From Persicaria tinctoria (taxonomy: Eukaryota; Streptophyta; Magnoliopsida; Caryophyllales; Polygonaceae): a stretch of 64,000 nucleotides of DNA. Position 1 is the stretch's first letter. The number at the start of each line of letters is the position of its first letter. The stretch lies in the NCBI GenBank assembly GCA_037127255.1, contig JBANSL010000013.1, positions 10,064,688-10,128,687 of the forward strand. The letters are read 5' to 3'. The notes beneath the pieces were generated by a model that saw only the letters and a program-made list of their open reading frames with translations, did no database searches and had not been told where the DNA came from. Shown here piece by piece: positions 40,477 through 51,707 of this stretch. The translations under genes and the position numbers were made by a program.

Positions 40477-40845
40477 TCTCCAGCACTGTGAACTTCAATG
40501 CCTTATATTGGATTAGAATTATGGATCTAAATGGACATTTTTAAACAGCCAACACACAAGCAAGCAAGCCAAACACCTTAAACTGAAGATCGACCAAACA
40601 CAAGGCTAAAAACATAAGGGAAATCTCTTTCGATGTATCCAGGTTTCAGCAACAAACTACATCCAGTGGTCTAAAATATGCAAGCATGTAGCTTGTGCCC
40701 TTGGGAGTAGCTAAAGATTGACCCTTACCTAGCCAAAGTTCCTACATTGGTACCACTGATTTTTTGTTGTTGGAGCTGATGGTGCAAAAGGACACCAATC
40801 GACAATCGCATTATTTGCCTGTCAGTTTGGAGCTGACGATGAAGA
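40477..40845. repeat. 3' flank shared with the transposase-OTU locus, copy A
   Basis: From CAGCACTGTGAACTxCA to GCCTGTCAGTTTG this block matches 51228-51590. Shared words include ATTATGGATCTAAATGGACA, CAGGTTTCAGCA, ATGCAAGCATGTAGCTT and TTGTTGGAGCTGATGGTG. It begins about 125 bp after the OTU stop codon and ends exactly where kinesin-like sequence begins. It is either the 3' end of the mobile unit or duplicated flanking DNA. Confidence 0.85.
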
Positions 40846-43800
40846 TACAGAACTGATAGTTCAGAAGGTTGCAAATGATTCTTTGACAATCAGTGAAAAG
40901 AATTTCACATTTGATTATGTAGCTGATCCAGAAGCAACCCAGGCATGAATCATTTAATTTCCACTTCTAATTGATGGCAGTATGTATAATCATGAATGTA
41001 ATTCTTATGTTGTCTAATTTTATTTGCGCAGATTGATATTTTTCAGCTAGTGGGTGCCCCTCTTGTGGAGAACTGTTTGGCTGGGTTTAACAGTTCTGTT
41101 TTTGCATATGGGCAGGTAGGTTATGAGTTTAATCAGGTGTATCAAAGTTTATTTAGCAACTTGTATATGGTAATTAAGATTGCAGATTATTGATCAATTA
41201 TGTTAATCCTAATCTGATTAGACGGGAAGTGGAAAAACATTTACAATGTGGGGACCGGCCAATGCCTTGCTTGCGGAAAGCCCATTGTCTGACCAGCAAG
41301 GTTTGACGCCTCATGTGTTAGAGTGGCTTTTTGCTCATATGGAAGAGGTCAATATTAAAATTTCTCACTATTTTACATGGAAATTGAACTCATTGGTGTC
41401 CATAGGGAATGAGAGTGATGATAGTTTGTCTCTGTACCAGGAGCAATCAAGCATTCTGACCAACAGCTCAAGTATCAGTGCCGGTGTTCTTTTCTTGAGG
41501 TAGTTTGTTACATCTTAATGTCTTTTGTATATCTGCTTAGTGCTTTTTCATATAGCTTATATTTCTTTGATGTCACAGATCTACAATGAACAAATTACTG
41601 ATCTGCTGGATCCTAAATCCTAATCAAAGAAATCTCCAGGTTTGATGCTCAACCTTCATTTTAAGTTGCTGCTATCAAGCTATCCTGTCTGTTCTAATTT
41701 ACAATTTTAAGCTCTTTTCTATTTTCTGAAGATACGGGAAGATGTGAAATCCGGTGTATAGGTTGACAATCTTACAGAGGAGTATGTGTCCTCTTTGAAG
41801 GAAGTGAAGCATTTATTATTGAAGGTTACTACCGCAATCTGGTTTTGATATCTTAATATCTGCGTCCATTATGTGTTACAATTTCCCTATGACGACATTG
41901 TTTTTGGATGATGTTATTACAAGGGTTGTCAATAGACGGACAGGTTCAACACTAGTATCAATGCTGAGAGTTCTCGCTCTCACAGTGTATTTCACTTGTG
42001 TTGTTGAATCAAGATGCAAGGTATCATATGGTTTTATTTGATTAGATTCCTATCTGTATGGTAAAGCACTGTCTAACTTAAATAATGCATATCATAGATT
42101 GTATCGGATGGTCTAAGCAGTTGCAAGACTAGTAGAATCAACCTCGTTGATCTTGCCGGGTCAGAGAGGCAAAAACTCACTGGTGCTGCAGGAGAAAGAC
42201 TAAAAGAGGCTGGAAATATAAGCCGTTCATTGTCACAGCTCGGGTATGTTTTCACTTTAGTTTCATGAATACGTTTCTCATTAATAAAATAGTTCAATTA
42301 CTTTACTTATAAAGGTACTAAATGTCTGAACATCTTTGGGGTTGTTCCCATACAGGAATTTGATAAACATCCTGGCAGAAATTTCCCAAACGGGAAAGCA
42401 GAGGCATATTCCATACAGACTACAGGAATTTGAAAATGGCAATGATCTGCGCAATATCTCATGCACACAGGTATATATACCATTACCCTTCACTCTTTTC
42501 TCAATTTTGCTCAAAACTCACTCTCCTCAAGTTGGCTGTAACTTTATTCCTCTTACATGTTGCAGTTGTAAGAGTGAAACATTCAGCACATTAAGATTTG
42601 CACAGCGTGCAAAGGTGATCAAGAACAAGGCTGGTGCGAATGAAGTGATGCAAGATGATGTTAATGTCCTTTTAACAGGAAGAGTTATTTCTCATGAAAG
42701 CGAATGGTGACTAAAGTAACTCTGGGGGAGAGTATTCTAATGGTTGGAATGCGCGCAGAAGTTTAAATCTCCTAAAATTCAGCCTTAACCGTCCAATTTC
42801 ATTAACGGGTGTGGATGATGATGGTGATGGAAATTGATAACTAAGCTGTTGAGAAACTCTGCATTGAAGCTTGTCTTGTGGATCCAGGATGTGCTGGAAT
42901 TTGTAAGAGCTCTTATGCAAGCTGTCATGGTCCTTTGCTGAATGCATCTGAAAACAGTTGTCTTGAAAACCAAGAATCTGATGTTTCAGATTTAATTATA
43001 GAAGAAGGAATCACAGAGATAAATGAAAAGAAAGAAGATTTGGTTGAAAAGATGGATCTTTCAGATCGTCCATTATATGACAAGACCACAAGCATGGAAG
43101 AAAAGGCAGCAATTCAATCAGTCATCTCTAAAAATGACTCTGATTCTGCTGAGAAGCTCTCTCTGAGTAATTTGCCGGTAAGCACTCCAACTGGTGCTGT
43201 TAATGAGAGCACCGATCCTGGGACTCGTAAACTTAAACATTATTCCTTATAATGCTTTACCTTCTCTGCATTCTCCTGCCCTTAGGAGTACAATCCAGGA
43301 AACATATCTTTTTTTCTCCCTCTTGTTTTCTTTTTTTGTTTCTCGTTATATATTTACTATCGATCTTTCTGATCTATACTCCTCTTCTTCCTTGTACTCT
43401 CTTGGGTTTCCTTGTCCTTTTTTGTTTGTTTTGTTTATCTGTCTTAAGTCGCACAAACTAGCCCTAACCTCTTTGACTCGGATAACGGCTTCATGTGTTG
43501 TTTTACTTTGGGCACATTTTTTAGGACTCCTCATCGTGTCAACCTTTGAGTACAATTCAGCAGTCAGCTGATGTCAACGCTGAGGAGATAATTGAACAGG
43601 AGTCGACTGAGGCCAATGCTGAGGAGAAATATGAACGAGAGAGGATTTGCTGGACAGAGATAGAGAGTAAGTGGATCTCTTTTGCTGAAGAGCTGAGAGC
43701 TGAACTTGAAACAAGTCGTTCCACTCCTGAAACGGCCAAGATGGAGCTAGAATCGGAAAAGAAATGCTCTGAAGAGCTTAAGGAAGCATTGCAAATTGCA

Positions 43801-44900
43801 ATGGAAGGTCAGGCGCAGATGCTTGAGCAGTATGCAGAACTTGAAGAAAGAGATATACAAATGCTTGCACGCCACCGAAACATACAGGAAGGAATTGAGG
43901 ATGTCAAAAGGGCAGCTGACAAAGCAGGAGTGAGGGGAGCTGAATCTAAATTCATCAATGCCTTTGCCAGAGAAATTTCAGCCTTGAAAAAGTGGAAAGA
44001 GAAAGGGAGACACGGAATCTAAGAGACGAAAACAAAGCACTGCAGTCACAACTTAGGGATACAGCTAAGGCTGTGCAGGCTGCTGGTGAATTGCTAGTAC
44101 GTCTAAAAGAGGCAGAAGAAGCTGTTGCTGCTGCTCAGGTGAGTTTTGTTTCGACTAAAATCCGCATTTTTGTATGAATGGTGAATCTCCTCACAGTTCT
44201 TAATAGTATGCTTCCCTTATAACCTCGCAGCTCTTAGCATTTCATTCCTCTATATTTGCTTCAGATTTCTTATATCATAATTGCTACTTGGGCTCGGCAA
44301 ATAATTCGATTCATGTTATTCTTAGTGAAAAATGAATTAGATTTGGCATTTTGCCCCCAATAAATACGAATGGCGAGTCTTTAGGGGACAATTGTGCAAA
44401 ATATGTAGTTCAGTATGCTTGTAGTTCTAAATGTGCATCTGAATGATTTTAATCATACACGTGCATCTGAATCATTTTAGTCGTAAATGTGCATCTGAAT
44501 GATAGTGTTTTATATAGTGAACTAGTTGAGTATGCTTGAGTGATGATTCAACATTTTTTGTTAGTATTTTTTTGAAGTGATCAATCAAGGCTTATGAATG
44601 TGCTTGCTAAGGAGTTGGTGAAAACTTTTGTACTGCAGAAACGATTTAAGTCGTAAATGTGCATCTGAATGATAGTTTTTTATATAGTGAACTAGTTGAG
44701 TATGCTTGAGTGATGATTCAATATTTTTTGTGAGTATTTTTTTGAAGTGATCAATCAAGGCTAATGAATATGCTTGCTAATGAGTTGGTCAAAACTTTTG
44801 TACTGCAGAAACGAGCAGCAGAGGCAGTCATCTTGGTTTTCTGGGTATGACAGTTGCAACATATAGAGCAGCAGGAGAAGCTTTACATATTTTGTACTAG
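40846..44900 (+). pseudogene. Kinesin-12 (PAKRP1/KIN-12A-like) pseudogene
   Basis: Exon by exon this is a plant phragmoplast kinesin-12. Motor parts are FTFDYVADPEATQ (40930), [20 protein letters not shown] (41050), the P-loop TGSGKTFTMWGPANALL (41222), YNEQITDLLDP (41583), [20 protein letters not shown] (42135, switch II intact), [14 protein letters not shown] (42357) and [20 protein letters not shown] (42575). Tail coiled-coil parts follow at 43560-44140 ([40 protein letters not shown]). Damage is extensive: a single-base deletion near 41450, a 7-bp duplication after LLDP, a Tyr-to-stop change near 41760, a frameshift in the NRRTG...SSRSH exon, and loss of the DSRLTFLLQ segment. The start codon and C-terminus are missing. 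Introns are retained, so it is a duplicated, not a retroposed, copy. Confidence 0.92.
44478..44815. repeat. 170-bp tandem duplication spanning a splice acceptor
   Basis: A unit beginning GTCGTAAATGTGCATCTGAA and ending TTTTGTACTGCAGAAACGA occurs twice (about 44481-44646 and 44651-44815) with few differences. Each copy ends in the same CTGCAG acceptor and the first bases of the next kinesin exon, so the intron offers two equivalent 3' splice sites. The second one leads into the exon (AAACGAGCAGCAGAGGC). Confidence 0.9.
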
Positions 44901-45388
44901 GTTTGTGAACTGTGCTTTGCACGGTATTGTGTTTGGTTGAAAGTCGCTCAAACTGAATGGGTAAACATCAAACCCTCAAGCATAGGAAAGATCAAAAATA
45001 TTGCCATGAGCATGTACAATACACAAAAGTAACCAACAAGGTGCTTGGAGCTGTAAATTCCGTCCTAGGCTTGTGAATTTTTTTTGGTTCAAGTCCTTCT
45101 GATTTGTGTGAAGAGGGGGAAGGGAAAGATGCAAGTGAAGGAACTGCTGATGAAGAAGAAGGATTCTTGGTGTATTTTCAACAGGTTTACCAATGTTTTT
45201 GCTTAGAGAGAAACATTGGCAGCAATCCACTTCTCTCTGTTAGCATTTGCATTTGCAAAGGCCTTTGCATATTCTCTGTTGCCTTCAGTGTGCCTGATGA
45301 TTCCTCTTGTGGCAATCATTGCCTTAACAATATAATGGGAGGGTACATATTGTTCGTCGACAACCATAGTTGGACGGAACCTGTGCAT
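44901..45388. other. Unassigned sequence between kinesin and OTU fragments
   Basis: No gene is recognised. A 61-codon minus-strand stretch (45203-45388) with EGNREYAKAFANANANREKW is unlike simple-sequence noise and may be a captured exon of an unknown gene, but I cannot name it. Its plus-strand counterpart (45104-45406) has no features. Confidence 0.35.
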
Positions 45389-45530
45389 GGTGACAGGAGA
45401 CGCTAGATAGAGCTACCATTCATGGGATTAGTGTTCGCAACGGTATATCAGGTTAGCCTTGTTGTCTTAGCTTGGCGTTATCAGTTCATGTGTCTCCCCA
45501 TGTTTACACCAACACCTGCTAATTACAGAC
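45389..45530 (+). pseudogene. OTU domain fragment
   Basis: This 140-bp piece encodes GDRRR, a stop, then IELPFMGLVFATVYQVSLVV and CLPMFTPTPA. It is the segment of the OTU domain between the catalytic Cys and His. It matches RYWIELPIMGLVFATVYQ of both OTU genes. The Cys and His regions are missing. Confidence 0.85.
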
Positions 45531-45869
45531 AACGTTAGAGAATAGAGATCAATCGTTTCATACTGCCAACGAGAAATTTTATAAAATTCTGCTTTTCCCC
45601 TAAAGTCGTTGGCATTATAAATACAACTTAAACTAATTCCTCAATAAGACAACAAAAATACCATCAAAACGCGGCCCAGTGTGCCATGTTTCTTTAGACG
45701 TGGTAATTAAGCCCGACCCAACCCATTGTGCGGTTGTGCCACATCATTTCCAACGTGGTGCACGTAAATGATAACGTGGTGACCCAAAGGATCAAAATCC
45801 CAAATTGTCGAAGGGTGTCCCTATATATACCGTAAATCCATTCCGTAATATGCCGCTAATAAACGTCGA

Positions 45870-46077
45870 AATGAACGTTGTACAAACGTTGGATTGGACT
45901 TTGTTGAGTGTAGAAGTTATCAACATTGCTAGATGACAATCCAGAGAATCGGATTGAATCGAGCTAGCAACGTCGAATCAGAACGTTGCTAATATAAATA
46001 TTTTATTAAAATTCAATAAACACACCTACAAATACAAAACCAAATAAATAAATAAATAAATAACCACAACGTCCAAA
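45870..46077. repeat. Cluster of ACGTTG palindromes (site 3, left part)
   Basis: Related words (AAATGAACGTTGTACAAACG, TTGGATTGGACTTTGTTGAG, AGCAACGTCGAATCAGAACG) run up to the hAT insertion at 46078. They continue after it at 47326-47440 (TGTACGTTGTACTTC, GGATTGGACGTTAGGG). A CCCTATATATACCGTAAAT phrase precedes it at 45821. The cluster lies upstream of the transposase-OTU gene. Confidence 0.7.
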
Positions 46078-47317
46078 TAGGGGTGTGCATAAACGGGTAC
46101 CCGACACGAACCGGTTAACCGTGTCGGGTACCCGGAACCATTTATTGGCAAATCCCCGAACCGGATACGAACCGGTTAAAGCCGGGTACCCGAACCATTT
46201 ATATGAAACGGTTTCGTGTATTTGGTTCGGGTACCCGCCACGACCCGCTTAACCTTCTCAATATTTCGACAATACGGATCTCAATTATTCAAAGGAATCA
46301 ATTCACCAGATTGAAGAGCAGAAAAATATGAACTGAAATTACAAGTTCTAAAGAAGAACTACAAGCTGTCAAAGCCTTAATCAAGAGTATCGACTACTCA
46401 AATCGAAGAAAAAAAAAGCTAAAGAAGAACAAACTAATCAATTCACTATAAATAAACCCAAAATAGATCATCAATTTCACAAAACATCAACAAAAATTAC
46501 GAGATCAAGAGGACATTGACACAGGCAAGAAAGAGATGTAAGCTATTGAACTGGGCGGCTCCTGTAGTGGTGAAGACTACAGTAAGGCAGCCGCCAACTC
46601 GACGACAAGCAAGAAGCAAAGGCAAGGCGGTGGGCGACTCAGCAACAAGCAATTAGCCAAGGTTGTAGGAGAAGAAGTAGCTCTCGTTGGAGATGGAGAA
46701 ACACCGAAAGATATCGCTCAGATCTGAAGAGCTCTAGCCGGATTTGAAGAATACGGACTTGAGTTTGAGAGAGAGAACGAGAAGTGAAGATGCAGGACCT
46801 TACAGTTGGATCTCTTCTGATTTCATATCTACGTTTGAGAGATAGAGTTGAGAGAGAGGGAGAGAGGAGGAGTGAAGATTGAGGACCCGGCGGCTTTATG
46901 TTTTTGGAGGTTAGGGTTTGCACCTTAATTGGGTAAAATAAGGAATAAAAAATTGAGGAAAAAAGGTTAAAAAAATTAAAAAACACCGAGAATCGAACCC
47001 GGGATGGAAGGATACACCGTGTGAAAGCAACATGGACCCTTACCATCTACACTAGTGGAGTTTTACGTATCTTATGGAATCTTTATTTACATATTTCATA
47101 TTATTACCGTATTTATAAATTAAAAAAATAAATTAAACGGTTCGTGTCGGGTATCCGACAAGGGAATTTGCCCGAACCGTATCCGAACCGTTTAATGTCG
47201 TGTTTTAGCGGTTCGTGTCGTTTTCGTGTCGTGTCTTTTCGGTTTCGTGTTTTTTCGTGTCGTGTTGTCGTGTTTTCGTGTCGTGTCAGTCGTGTCGGGT
47301 TTTTCTGCACACCCCTA
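46078..47317. mobile_element. hAT-like element with perfect TIRs and 8-bp duplication
   Basis: The ends are TAGGGGTGTGCA and its exact complement TGCACACCCCTA. Both flanks are CGTCCAAA (46070-46077 and 47318-47325). The 1240-bp interior has CGGGTACCCG/GTGTCGGGT palindromic words near both ends and no transposase. Near 46981-47050 is a tRNA-like stretch (AGAATCGAACCCGGGATGG). The perfect ends suggest a recent insertion. It splits an ACGTTG cluster about 170 bp upstream of the transposase-OTU start codon. Confidence 0.95.
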
Positions 47318-47488
47318 CGTCCAAAGCGATGTACGTTGTACTTCAAATAAACACAACGCGGGATTGGACGTTAGGGATTTTTGTTGCCTCGGGAAAATAA
47401 AAAGGGGCGGCCTTTAAATACCACTGCATAAAACGTTGCTCGACCAGTGGCTTTGGTGAGAGATCTACGAGAGAGAGAGGCAACAGTG

Positions 47489-50400
47489 ATGACGGATCCT
47501 TCGACGGAGAGAGGCAACAGTGGAGGCGGCGGAGTGGTTGGTAGCGTCGACGGCGGGTCTGCGGAGAGGAGGGAAGAGGAGGCGCCGAAGACGGTGGCGG
47601 CGGGGAGAACGGTCGACAGATCCGACGGTGGCAGTGGTGGTGCTTCGGCGCCAGCGGGGGCAGAGGGTAGAGGTGGTGGTGCTGGTGCTGCTGTGGTGGA
47701 GGCGCGCGGCAGAGGTGGTGGTGACGTGGTTGGTCGTCGACGGAAACGATGTGAAATTTCTCCGGTGCCGGCTCCGGTTAGACGGGTTAGTTTTAAATTT
47801 TGTATTTACATTAAATATATTTTTCGAAATATGAGAAAATATATGTGATATGTTTGAAAATATTAGGGGAAATTAGGATTAGCACAAGATAGCGTTAAAT
47901 ATTACTCAGTAGTTTGAAAGTTTTGATTGAAATAAAATTTGTAAAAAATAGTATGATGTATAATAAATAGGTTTAGGAGGATAACATTAAATTAGTAAAT
48001 CCTATGCGGCGAGGGTCATCTAGCGTCTAGACGTGTCTAGGTGTCCGCTTAACTCTAGGCGGAATGACTCAACCGAAAAATACTTGCAGCTAGTATCCAA
48101 AGGTTCCCGATTCGAACCCCGAATTGTCGCTTTTTATTTACCAAACTCAAGGAAGCTAGGGGGCCGCCTAGGCGGGATTTTTAGAACAGTGAGTAAATCC
48201 ATCATCTTTCCCAATAATTGAAGATCGAGTCCTGTTTTGTTGGTGCATACCCTATATACACCGTAAATTAACATTCAATTGGAAGTTATTAAAACGTCAA
48301 ATCAAACGATTGCAATGTCGAATCCAACGTTGATGCTCAATTTTTAACACAAGTTGAAGGGACATTCTTACACGAGAAGGATGAAAGAGACGGAGAAAAA
48401 AAAGTGCAAGGGGGTGAAAGACATTGAGACTCCACCCAAGGCCAACAAGCTTGTCGTTGATCAAGAGAGAGGACATTGGACGATGGCAAAAGATATCATC
48501 CATCGTCTTCGAGAAAGGGGCTACTACTACGAATTTAGAAGATGCCCAGATGATGACAACGTATTGAATGACCTTTTTCTCGCACATCCGGATGGGATTC
48601 GTCTCCTAAATAAGTACCCGTATGTCATCATTATGGATAGTACGTACAAGACCAACGCGTAAGTACTATATCCTATGTCTTCGTACATTTGTTCCATATA
48701 GAATGTTATGTTAATGTGAGTACGTTGCTACACTGCGTCCACAGGTACAACGTCGCGTTGTGTGAGATAGTCGGCTTAGCGCCAACGGGAAATAACTTTT
48801 GCATCGCCTATGCCTTTATGGCTCGCGAGGATGAGGACACGTACACTTGGGTGCTCAACAACCTACGTGTTATTCTTCAGGGTAAGGTACCCGATTCGAT
48901 CAAGACAGATCTGGAGTTGGGCCTTCTCGCTGCACTTAGGGTCGTCTTCCCCGATGTGCAACATCTACTGTGCTGGTTACATGTAACTCGCAAGTGTGAA
49001 GAGGCCGCTTTGAAGATTACCAAAAATATGGAACTTGCAGCTCTATTCGACAAACAAGTGTGGGGTTTATTCTCGGCTTCGTCGGAGGAGTCGTTCGAGC
49101 GGCGGCGGAGATGGCTTCACGGTCAATGGCAGCCCATACCCGGGGTCATGGGGTATCTGGAAACAGTGTGGCTCATCCACCGGACGAGCCTTGTCAGATG
49201 CAACACCAACCACGTCCTGAACTTTGGAACGAGGATAACCAATAGGTATGCATATCGTTTCCGTCGATACCCTTGACACTCCTTTACTACATTTCGACAT
49301 TCGCTCACCTCGAGCACATGATGCAATGTGTAGGGATGAAGGCCAGCATAAAGTGTTGAAGGAAGCATTGCACTTGTCCACAGGTGATTTTTGTGTCGTG
49401 GTGGATGTCATTCATCGAGTGAATGAATGTCAAGTGCATGAGCTCCAGACTGCATTGGAGATAGATCATTTCAAATGGCCAACTAACGCACACGGAGTCC
49501 CCTTATTTGAAGAGATTAAGCACGTGGTTTCGAATAAGTGTTTCGAATATCTCTACGCTCATTGGAGGAAAGTTGTCGATGGAAAAGTACCTTCAGAGTG
49601 CGTCGACCGGTATTGGAGAACTTGCTATGGGCTGCCGTGTGTGCACGACGTTCAGCGTTTTGTTGCTGAAGGAGTTCCAATAACACCTGACGACATCCAC
49701 CCATTTTGGAAAGATCTGACGTGGGATGAATCAGACAATGCAGTCTTACCATATGCCATGTCGGTTTCGTACACTGCATCCAATGAAGCTTGTGACCCTG
49801 ATCTGCATACACCGGAGCGGGGCAGACCTAGAGGGAGGAGGAACCCGTGCAGAACAAATCCCTTGCGATATGAGGAATATCAAAGGGAGGAAGCCAGATC
49901 AGGTCGCCGCGGTCGGGATCGACAGTCCCGACCTCCGTCTGACGCACAGTACTGGGGTTTTAGCTGGGGCCACAACAATGTGGACCCTTTCATGTTCAGG
50001 CACATTGCGGCAGCCGTCAACACCGTGGGAGATGGTCACTGCGGATATCGGGCTTTGGCGCAACTGATGTTACAATCAGGGGAGGCACGGTTCGCAGATA
50101 TGAAAGGGTTATTGTGCAACCATTTGGAACAGAACTATCAACTTTACGCTGGTTGTTACATGGGAGGGTATTCGATGCAAGAGTTTGTCGACCTGCAAAG
50201 TTACTCCGGCATAGTGGGAGGTGACCGAAGATACTGGATCGAGCTGCCGATCATGGGTCTTGTGTTTGCAACCGTCTACCAGGTGCCCCTTGTCATCTTA
50301 TCTTGGCACATGCCATTCACATGTCTCCCTATGTACACCGAACAATCAAATGACATCCCTCAGGAGGTCACGCTAGGATTGGCATGCATCGGGAACCAAG

Positions 50401-50643
50401 ATCATTTTTCTGCGGTGAGTTTGATATGTGTTAGTAGTTCATCCATAAATTACAAACATTAACATTCTACTATACTTATTACAGATATGGTTACATCCCA
50501 ACGCTCCTTTACCTCCGCCAACGCATGAATGGACGGTATACCATCACCCGAGCGTCAATGGATGGGATACTCCTTTTCACGATCACTTTGATAGATTTAG
50601 AGCATTACGTGTTCAGGAAGGTCGTCCCTTACACCATGTTTAG
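47489..50643 (+). CDS. MULE transposase fused to OTU cysteine peptidase
   Basis: Five exons (47489-47785, 48354-48658, 48745-49245, 49334-50414, 50485-50643) join in consistent phase to one frame of 780 residues without a stop. Residues 1-99 are Gly/Ala/Arg-rich with a GRRRKRCE nuclear-signal-like motif. Residues 130-470 are a Mutator-like transposase. VIIMDSTYKTN holds Asp194, SIKTDLELGLL holds Asp256 and the spliced ITNRDEGQHKVLKE holds Glu370, so the DDE set is complete. HLLCWLHVTRKCEEA and a partly kept SWIM-like zinc site (C-x-GLPCVH near 467-472) are also visible. After a basic Arg/Gly-rich linker, residues 575-730 form an OTU domain: TVGDGHCGYRALA with Cys604, and NQDHFSA with likely His725. 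Its last exon matches the stand-alone OTU gene at 39147-40353. The first intron (568 bp) contains another ACGTTG cluster; its acceptor at 48353 (CACAAG) is the least certain junction. Confidence 0.85.
48250..48335. repeat. ACGTTG words inside intron 1 (site 4)
   Basis: After a CCCTATATACACCGTAAAT phrase near 48250, the words AAAACGTCAAATCAAACGAT and GTCGAATCCAACGTTG follow. It is the smallest cluster of the family and lies just upstream of the transposase exon, as if a second element end or internal promoter were placed there. Confidence 0.6.
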
Positions 50644-50825
50644 CAGTCGTGAGTCTCGTGACACAATGTTTAACAATCTTTGCACTATTATGTTAGATAT
50701 TGTAAAATAAAAACTTTCATTTTATCTTATTCCACGTATTACGGAGTATTATGTTTTATTACTTCGAAATAGTACTGAACTATATTGTCTGATTGGACGT
50801 CATACATCCCTATTATCTCATTCAC

Positions 50826-51000
50826 AACCAAATGACTGTTGATAAAAGAGGGAATCGAACAATGGCACAAGACATCCTGCATTGTCTCCGAGAGAGATTA
50901 TTACTACGATTTCAGGAAGAGTCAGGATAATGAACACACATTGAGTGACCTTTTCTTGGCACATCCATATGGAACGCACCTAAGGATGCTTGCTATGCCT
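50826..51000 (+). pseudogene. MULE transposase N-terminal fragment
   Basis: The frame reads NQMTVDKRGNRTMAQDILHC, then CLRERLLLRFQ and, after frame breaks, a DLFLAHP equivalent. It aligns to NKLVVDQERGHWTMAKDIIH...LRERGYYYEFRR of the intact gene just upstream. So a second, broken member of the family lies directly 3' of the intact one. 51000-51190 is open for about 60 codons (plus strand) but I do not recognise it. Confidence 0.75.
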
Positions 51001-51227
51001 GAAAAGCTGGCCTGAACCCTATAAGGGCGTCGACGACACTGACATTAAGCAACGTCGCCAGCCTCTTTTCCTTGGGTTTCTTCCATTTCTAACACATGTG
51101 CACTGGTTCGTACACTACCAAAGTCGTTTGTTCAGCGCGTTTTTCGTGAAGTCACTCGATCCAAAGCTAAGGTAAAGCCGTTACTGACTTACCGCGGATT
51201 TTAAGGGGTTGAGTCTCTTCTCAACCC

Positions 51228-51590
51228 ATCACCAGCATTGTGAACTCCATCCCCGAATCAGGTTTGAAAATTATGGATCTAAATGGACATTTTTTAAACA
51301 GCCAATGCAGCACACACGCAACCCAAACACCCTAAAACCGAAGATCCGACAAAGACATGGCTAAAAACATTAAAGGAAAGCTCTTTAAATTGGTATCCAG
51401 GTTTCAGCATCAAACTACATCCAGAGGTCTAAACTCTAAAATATGCAAGCATGTAGCTTATGCACTTGAGAGTAGCTAAAGATTGACCATATTGACCCAT
51501 AGCAAAGATCCTACAATGGCACCACTGATTTTATTGTTGGAGCTGATGGTGTGATAGAGCACCAATCGCGTTATTTGCCTGTCAGTTTGA
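51228..51590. repeat. 3' flank shared with the stand-alone OTU locus, copy B
   Basis: This matches 40477-40845. It lies just downstream of the ALDH7B stop codon on the opposite strand, so part of it is probably ALDH7B 3' UTR or shares its polyadenylation region. Confidence 0.8.
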
Positions 51591-51707
51591 TCTGCCACAT
51601 TGAAATTCCAAAAAAACAAACATTCATAAGTCCTGACGAACAAAAAGGCTTCAATGAAAAGGATAGTCATTTGCCAGAAAGATCGCAAGTTTACCTTGCA
51701 GCAGCGT

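Noticed and set aside
45203..45388. 61-codon minus-strand stretch with FANANANREKW
   Set aside because: Composition looks coding-like, but I cannot assign it and there are no flanking exons; kept only as a note on the interval.
46981..47050. tRNA-like stretch within the 46-kb hAT element
   Set aside because: An AATCGAACCCGGG motif is present but the acceptor stem and anticodon arm do not pair.
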